Positions 58,656 to 64,000 of a stretch of 64,000 nucleotides of DNA are shown here, piece after piece. The notes under the pieces were generated by a model, which had not been told where the DNA came from, did not search any database, and saw only the letters and a program-made list of their open reading frames with translations. This DNA is from Cognataquiflexum gelatinilyticum (GTDB lineage: Bacteria; Bacteroidota; Bacteroidia; Cytophagales; Cyclobacteriaceae): the NCBI RefSeq assembly GCF_024813435.1, contig NZ_JANAEZ010000005.1, positions 310,001 through 374,000 on the forward strand, in the 5' to 3' direction. The first letter of the stretch is position 1, and the number at the start of each line of letters is the position of its first letter. Both the position numbers and the translations under genes were made by a program.

Positions 58656-60038
58656 TCACAACAGCAAGGTGGCTACAGCACCTGCTTCCAATGCAATATC
58701 TCCCGACCATTCTTTGTTTTGTACCGAAAAGATTTTGAATTCTTTGGATTCATTCAATATGAGTAAAACCAAACGACCATCGGGTCTTTTGAATGCTACA
58801 TTAGGCAATCCTTCAGGTTCATTGCTGTCTATCCTGATGGATCCCGGCAACACATATTTGGATGCATGTGCGATAACATAGTAAGCAGGATTCCGCAAAA
58901 CTTTATCAATTTTAATGGTGATGGCACCCAAACATTGGTCACATCCACCCCTGTCAGTATGGGGTTTGAGGTCGGGGGCGGAACTGAGATTCCATTCCAA
59001 TACTGTTTTGGCCCAGTTTCTTGATGCACCTATTGTCAAGTTTTTAGTATGCCAAGCGAGGTCGCCTGGCAAATTTCCCGGTGCTCCAACCCATTGTTCG
59101 GTGAAATACAGGTTTTTGTCCGGATGAGCTTTATGAACTTCTGATAGGGCTTCTATTTTTCCGCCATAAAGGTGAAATGCTGAACCATCGATGTATTTCT
59201 TTGCCTCTGGATCATCCAATATGCTGATGGGATAATCAGGTCTGTCTGCATTGTGGTCATAGATGAGGATTTTGGTTTTGATTTGATTTTCTTCAAATTT
59301 TGGACCTAGATAAAACTTTATAAAATCCCGTTGTTCCCCGGCAAGCATAAGCAGACTTGGGTTGTTTCCGGGATGTAGCGGTTCATTTTGGATAGTAAGT
59401 GCGTCAATTACAAACCCTTCTTCAGCCATTTGTTGGATGTATTTGACAAGATAAAGGGCATACCTATCATAATATTCCGGAAGTAGTTTTCCTCCTCTTG
59501 TATCTTTGTTGTCCTTCATCCAAGACGGTGGAGACCAAGGTGAGGCCATCAACTTGATGTTGGGATTGATGGTAAATATTTCTTTCAAGACAGGTATGAC
59601 ATCATTCCTATCCGGGCCTAGGTCAAAGTTTACCAAAAGGGTATCTTTTTCACCTTCTTCTATATCATGATAAGAAAATGGATATTGATTCAAGTCAGAA
59701 GAAGCAACAGAAAGCCTGAGATAACTCACTCCAATGCTGTTTTCTCCTTTTCCAAAAAGTTCTTGTAAAATTTCATTTCTTGGTTCCGGCCTCATACCCA
59801 AAAGATGTATGGCACTTCCCTGTGAAAGTGTAAAACCAAAGCCATCCATTACTTGATAGGTAACCGATTCGTCCAAACGGATGACCACATCCTGAGGTGC
59901 TGATTTTGAAAATAGGACTGAAGGTTGCTTTTCAAACAAGACCCCCTTTTTTGGATCGGTCAACAGAAATTCAGCTTCAATCTTTGGTTGGTTACAGCTG
60001 ATTAAAAACAAGAGAATGAAATATGGAAAATGCTTCAT
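58656..60038 (-). CDS. Glycoside hydrolase family 30 lipoprotein
   Basis: A 460-residue exported enzyme with signal MKHFPYFILLFLISC and a lipobox Cys. The (beta/alpha)8 barrel has MDGFGFTLSQGSAIHLL, SPWSPPSWMKDNKDTRGG, IQNEPLHPGNNP with the acid/base Glu, and LYFTEQWVGAP with the nucleophile Glu. A C-terminal beta domain ends at GAVATLLL. GH30 covers beta-glucosidase, beta-1,6-glucanase, xylanase and others; the subgroup cannot be set by eye, but the FGFTLSQGSA and TEQWVG forms suit the glucan-active branches. A convergent gene ends 7 bp away on the other strand. Confidence 0.92.
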   Translation of the reverse strand: MKHFPYFILLFLISCNQPKIEAEFLLTDPKKGVLFEKQPSVLFSKSAPQDVVIRLDESVTYQVMDGFGFTLSQGSAIHLLGMRPEPRNEILQELFGKGENSIGVSYLRLSVASSDLNQYPFSYHDIEEGEKDTLLVNFDLGPDRNDVIPVLKEIFTINPNIKLMASPWSPPSWMKDNKDTRGGKLLPEYYDRYALYLVKYIQQMAEEGFVIDALTIQNEPLHPGNNPSLLMLAGEQRDFIKFYLGPKFEENQIKTKILIYDHNADRPDYPISILDDPEAKKYIDGSAFHLYGGKIEALSEVHKAHPDKNLYFTEQWVGAPGNLPGDLAWHTKNLTIGASRNWAKTVLEWNLSSAPDLKPHTDRGGCDQCLGAITIKIDKVLRNPAYYVIAHASKYVLPGSIRIDSNEPEGLPNVAFKRPDGRLVLLILNESKEFKIFSVQNKEWSGDIALEAGAVATLLL

Positions 60039-60049
60039 GGATGGGTTTA

Positions 60050-60089
60050 AATAAGAAAGCCGTGGAATTTACAGGAAATTCCACGGCTT
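60050..60089 (-). terminator. Terminator after the 60138-60542 gene
   Basis: AAGCCGTGGAATTT (60057-60070) pairs perfectly with AAATTCCACGGCTT over 14 bp around ACAGG. On the minus strand it is followed by TCTTATTT, only a modest T-run. It lies between that gene and the GH30 gene on the same strand. Confidence 0.75.
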
Positions 60090-60137
60090 AGAAAATGATT
60101 GCTATTCCTTTTTATAAAATAATAAATCCTATTCTGA

Positions 60138-60542
60138 TCAGAATAGTAAAGAGGCCAAACCTAATTTGCTTTTGAATGGTTTGATCAATCCATTGATTTT
60201 TTTTGTATACTTTCCTAAAAGGTCATTTCCTAAAAGACTTGTCAAAAACTTTTGTCTTTCACCACCTAAGTTATTCAGAAGACCCTTTTTGGCATCGTCT
60301 GAACCGCTTCCACCTAGGATTTTGAAAATCTCTCCTGCAAAGGTTTTGTTATTAGCCTTTAATTTGGATGTTTGATCAGCTGAAAGGCCTAATCCTTCCA
60401 CACTATCCAATGCTCCTAATAATTGCTTTTGAAGGTCTGCAGTGGGAATTTCTGCTTTTGGTACTTTTAATGCCTGTGCTTCTGCCTTATAAGTGAATAA
60501 GGCCATGATTAAAATGGCGAAAAGAAAGGTTGATTTTTTCAT
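60138..60542 (-). CDS. Small exported protein of unknown function
   Basis: A 134-residue protein with a signal peptide (MKKSTFLFAILIMALFTYKA, cleavage near AEAQ). The mature part is alpha-helical: LQKQLLGALDSVEGLGLSAD, then TSKLKANNKTFAGEIFKILG, and a Leu-rich end. The arrangement of helices and the GLSADQTSKL motif recall Bacteroidota exported helical-hairpin proteins, but no function is known. It lies between the tricorn and GH30 genes and has its own terminator. Confidence 0.85.
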   Translation of the reverse strand: MKKSTFLFAILIMALFTYKAEAQALKVPKAEIPTADLQKQLLGALDSVEGLGLSADQTSKLKANNKTFAGEIFKILGGSGSDDAKKGLLNNLGGERQKFLTSLLGNDLLGKYTKKINGLIKPFKSKLGLASLLF

Positions 60543-60767
60543 AATGGTTTTTTCTTTAAAGTTAAAAATATTGAAATTATTTGTTGGGTATTTGGGTAAA
60601 ATTTTAACTTTTTGAATTGTTTCTATCAGTATTCTGCAATGGGATCCGGTATTTAGGATAATTTCATTGGTTATTTTCCTTTTTGATCCAATTTTTTTTA
60701 ATCACAAGGGATTCCTCATTTTTGTAAATTGATCTTGTAGGACTTAACGAAATTAAGAGCAAGATTT

Positions 60768-63700
60768 TTAATTCTTTTTTTGAGGCCTTGCATATCGGAT
60801 TGGGGCTTTTGGCTCAGGCTTCAATTCTACACCTTGGGTCTCCAATAGTCTTAATGTTTCTTTAACAGCCCTTTCCAATTGTGGATCTTTACCGTTAATG
60901 ACCTCTTTTGGAGTTTGTTCAACAGAAATGTCAGGCGAAATTCCCACGCCTTCTACTGCCCATTCACCATTGACATCAAAGAAACCTCCCCTAGGTGCCA
61001 CCATTCTTCCACCATCTATGAATGGCGGTGTGTCCCATGTACCAACTAATCCGCCCCAGGTTTTGGTACCGATAAGCGGACCTATTTCCATTTTGTGAAA
61101 TAAGTAGGGGAGGAGGTCTCCGCCTGAACCGGCCCTTTCATTGATCAGCATCACTTTTGGTCCCCAAATTCCTGCCATTGGCGTGGTAAATGGCCTTCGG
61201 TCACCGGCACGGCTATTGAAATAGCCGTGGAGTTCGCGTGCCATAATGTCTACCATGTAATCAGCAGCGGAACCACCGCCATTGTTCCTTTCATCAATTA
61301 CAGCTCCTTTTTTATCCTGTTGGGAAAAATAGTAGCGGTTAAAATAAGTGTAGCCGGGATTGCCGGTATTTGGAATGTAGACATAGGCTAATTTACCTCT
61401 GGACAATTCATTTACTTTTCTCCTGTTGCTTTCTACCCAATCCATCATCCTCAATTGGTTTTCATTTTCTACGGGAACGACGGTAATCAATCGTGAACCT
61501 TCGCTGTCCGGTTTACTGTTTACCCTGATTTTTATCTGCCTTCCTCCAGTACCTTCAAAATATTTGTACAGGTTTTCTGAGGCTTCTATTTCTTGTCCAT
61601 TAACCTCAAGGATATAGTCTCCTACCTTGACATCTATGCCCGGTATGGCTAATGGCGCCTTGAGGTTAGGATTCCAGCTTTCAGCATTGTAGATTTTGGA
61701 GATTCTGTATCTTCCCTGGTTAACCTCATAGTCTGCACCCAATAAACCGATATTGACCGACTTGACATCAGGAAAATCTCCGCCTGAAGTATAGCTGTGT
61801 CCGACCGCTACCTCTCCGCCAAGTATGTCAATGATATAATTCAAATCACTTCTGTGCCTGACATGCGACACCCAAGGCTTATACCAACTGAAAATGTCAT
61901 CCCAAGGTGCTCCGTGTACATTATCCACATAAAGGAAATCACGTTGGTACCTCCATCCTTCTTTAAAAATCTGTTCCCATTCTTGTTTAGGGTTGATTTT
62001 GATTTTGAAATTTGCAAGGGCTTTCAGGTTACCGTCTCCTGCTTTTTTTGGGCCTCCGTTGGTTTCAACGATTCCCCAATTGCCATTTGCCTGATAGAGT
62101 AATGTTTTCCTATCATTTGAAACCGTCGCAAAGCTGATTCCAGATAGGTATTGTTCAGTTTTTCTTTCTTTGAAATTGTACCTGTGCAGCAATACTCCCG
62201 GTTGGTTAGGTAAAGATTCTGTATAGAACAAATAGTTTTCAGGTCCTCCGACCAAACCTATATAATCTCTTGCAGGGACATCCACCGCAATGATCCTTTT
62301 CCATATACCTTCCTCATCAATTGTCACAAGTTTGGTATCGGTCTTATTTTCGCCTTCTTTTTTCTCTGTTTCCTTCTGCTTTTCTTCGTCACTTTGAGGT
62401 AAGAAAGGGGACTTCCCGTTTTTATTCAAAACAGCCACATACAAGCTTCTGGTAATTGGTCTTTCGTAAGAGCTCATGTCCAACCAACCTGAATTCAATC
62501 CAAAATTGGTACTGGCTAAGAAGTAAAGGTATTCAGAATTGACATCCCAAACAGGACTAATTGCATCTGCCAATCCATCCGTCACCTGTATTTTTTTGCC
62601 GGTTTCGATTTGATGAACAAATATGGCTTTGAACTGATTGTCCAAAAGTCTTGCGTAAGCGACCCATTTGGAATCCGGTGACCATACAGGATTCAAACTT
62701 CTGTTTGGGTGTGCAAAACGTTCTGTGTCAGCAATTTTGGCAGTTCCACTAGCCACATTGACTATCCATAGGTTGTAATCTGTATCGGTGAAAGCAATAT
62801 GCTTTCCATCAGGTGCCCAATCGGGTTTGAAGTAAAAGGATTTGTTGGGAAGGGAGATAGTTTTTGGTTTGGTAAGTCCTTCTTGGTCTCCAATCATGAG
62901 TTGGTATTCTCCTGAGGCATCTGAAAACCAAGCAATCTGCTGACCGTCAGGAGACCAAATCGGCGACCTGTCTGCGATGCCGGAGGTATTGGTCAGGTTA
63001 CGTGCATCTCCATTTTCCTTTGGAACTGTGATGATTTCTCCCCTGAATTCAAAAAGCGCTCTTTGCCCTGTAGGAGACAAAGAAGCATTTGTCAGGCTTC
63101 TTCCATTTACATCTTGCCATCTTTCTCTTGCCCAATGGAAATCTCCGTTGATATTTATTGTCAACTGATTGGTAACTCCTGTGGCAGGATCCAGAATATG
63201 GAGGTAGCCTCCTTGTTCATAAACTACCTCAGATCCATTGGAATCAAGGTTTTTGATGTCAAAATCTGTATGGAAAGTTTCTTGCTTCAATGTTTCTGAC
63301 TTTGGGTCAAATGACCAGATATTGCCTGCATAATCCCTTTCAGAAAGAAAAAATACCCGATCCCCATGCCATATGGGTTGGGTATGCCGCTCGTTGTCTG
63401 TTTGTAAAGTCATTTTTAAGGAGTGGTTTTTCATATCCACAATCCAAATTGGTTTAGCCTGCCCTCCACGGTAATTCCTCCATTCGGGATCCCAAAAAGC
63501 GATTTGCTGATAGGCTATGGATTTTCCATCTGGAGAAATTCTTCCATTTACTGCTCTTGGAATATCCAATGGTTCTTCCATTCCACCTTCCTTGGCAACT
63601 TGGAAAAATTTAGATTCCTTGGTAGGAACTCCCATTCTTGCAGAAGTGAAAAGTACATGTTTGCCATCAGGTGTCCAACCTGTAACCAAATCAGCTCCGG

Positions 63701-64000
63701 GATGCCACGTAAGCCGCAGGGGTTCTCCACCTTCCAATGGAATCACATAAACATCCGTGTTACCGTCATATTGACCTGTAAATGCAATGGATTTGCCATC
63801 AGGTGAGAATCTTGGTAAGGTTTCAGCACCTTCATTGCTGGTCAGGCGAACAGCATCTCCTCCTGATTTATTTACCTTCCACAAATCATTGGCATGGACA
63901 AACACAATGTGTTCCTTGCTGATTGTAGGTTCGCGGAGTAATCTTGTGCCTTGGGCATTTACAAATTGGAAGGCAATAGACAGAGTAAAAAGAGTAAGTA
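60768..64000 (-). CDS. Tricorn-like serine protease (S41), 5' end outside window
   Basis: An exported peptidase of the tricorn family. The frame is open to the right edge. The visible N-terminus TLFTLSIAFQFVNAQG is the end of a signal peptide, so the true start lies just beyond 64000; a GTG at 63905 is internal. Several WD40-like PD40 repeats (TSNEGAETLPRFSPDGKSIA type) fill the first 550 residues. A PDZ domain (KVGDYILEVNGQEIEAS) and the S41 core with NERAGSGGDLLPYLF, holding the nucleophile Ser, follow. TWGGLVGT and PRGGFFDVNGEW support the family. Tricorn enzymes degrade peptides; the periplasmic location is inferred. Confidence 0.93.
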   Translation of the reverse strand, partial: LTLFTLSIAFQFVNAQGTRLLREPTISKEHIVFVHANDLWKVNKSGGDAVRLTSNEGAETLPRFSPDGKSIAFTGQYDGNTDVYVIPLEGGEPLRLTWHPGADLVTGWTPDGKHVLFTSARMGVPTKESKFFQVAKEGGMEEPLDIPRAVNGRISPDGKSIAYQQIAFWDPEWRNYRGGQAKPIWIVDMKNHSLKMTLQTDNERHTQPIWHGDRVFFLSERDYAGNIWSFDPKSETLKQETFHTDFDIKNLDSNGSEVVYEQGGYLHILDPATGVTNQLTININGDFHWARERWQDVNGRSLTNASLSPTGQRALFEFRGEIITVPKENGDARNLTNTSGIADRSPIWSPDGQQIAWFSDASGEYQLMIGDQEGLTKPKTISLPNKSFYFKPDWAPDGKHIAFTDTDYNLWIVNVASGTAKIADTERFAHPNRSLNPVWSPDSKWVAYARLLDNQFKAIFVHQIETGKKIQVTDGLADAISPVWDVNSEYLYFLASTNFGLNSGWLDMSSYERPITRSLYVAVLNKNGKSPFLPQSDEEKQKETEKKEGENKTDTKLVTIDEEGIWKRIIAVDVPARDYIGLVGGPENYLFYTESLPNQPGVLLHRYNFKERKTEQYLSGISFATVSNDRKTLLYQANGNWGIVETNGGPKKAGDGNLKALANFKIKINPKQEWEQIFKEGWRYQRDFLYVDNVHGAPWDDIFSWYKPWVSHVRHRSDLNYIIDILGGEVAVGHSYTSGGDFPDVKSVNIGLLGADYEVNQGRYRISKIYNAESWNPNLKAPLAIPGIDVKVGDYILEVNGQEIEASENLYKYFEGTGGRQIKIRVNSKPDSEGSRLITVVPVENENQLRMMDWVESNRRKVNELSRGKLAYVYIPNTGNPGYTYFNRYYFSQQDKKGAVIDERNNGGGSAADYMVDIMARELHGYFNSRAGDRRPFTTPMAGIWGPKVMLINERAGSGGDLLPYLFHKMEIGPLIGTKTWGGLVGTWDTPPFIDGGRMVAPRGGFFDVNGEWAVEGVGISPDISVEQTPKEVINGKDPQLERAVKETLRLLETQGVELKPEPKAPIRYARPQKKN

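Overview
The window looks like a chromosomal stretch of a Bacteroidota bacterium, probably order Cytophagales (Cyclobacteriaceae-like). The reasons are direct: SusC/SusD genes under an ECF sigma/FecR pair, a gliding lipoprotein GldH, a RicT/PSP1 protein next to it, -7 elements of the Bacteroidota type (TAnnTTTG) before several genes, almost no Shine-Dalgarno sequences, and AT-rich spacers with strong hairpin terminators. I see no phage, insertion sequence, CRISPR array or rRNA. One tRNA with anticodon CAT is present.

Layout. 1-7.1 kb: Na+/Ca2+ antiporter (cut by the window edge), two small orphan proteins, EamA exporter, M50 protease, HAD phosphatase, tRNA, mnmA and a NYN-LOTUS protein. 7.2-10.8 kb (+): phosphofructokinase, DinB-like protein, FMN reductase, sulfatase. 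10.9-17.7 kb (-): a heavy-metal RND efflux operon (His-rich small protein, CusB-, CusA- and TolC-like). 17.7-21.3 kb (-): two DUF1801-type proteins, a lipoprotein serpin, and a MetZ-like enzyme whose leader carries a SAM-I-clan riboswitch. 21.5-22.0 kb holds three different short tandem arrays (7, 11 and 7 bp units). 22-28 kb: pth, rplY, prs, comB-like, gcvT, iscA-like, then mce and thiL on the other strand.

28.3-42.6 kb is the most interesting part: an ECF sigma factor, FecR anti-sigma, SusC with an N-terminal signalling domain, SusD, and then five enzymes in one run: RraA-like, enolase-superfamily, enolase-superfamily, RraA-like, enolase-superfamily. All three enolase-superfamily proteins carry twin-arginine signals and both RraA-like proteins carry Sec-type signals. 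The locus therefore looks like an envelope-located dehydratase/aldolase route for an acid sugar or related hydroxy acid, with SusCD uptake and signal-dependent control. A BASS-type transporter lies just after the operon terminator. The substrate cannot be read from the sequence.

42.9-64 kb: conserved unknown, RlmD-type methyltransferase, an SDR enzyme tightly coupled to a 1,314-residue DUF4011-type SF1 helicase, gldH-ricT-purD-recQ, manC with a MazG-like gene, an exonuclease/GIY-YIG fusion, a GH30 lipoprotein, a small exported protein, and a tricorn-like protease cut by the right edge. Many apparent upstream starts are TTG or GTG codons or lie upstream of terminators or promoters; I moved these starts to the ATG that fits family length and context, and say so in each entry.
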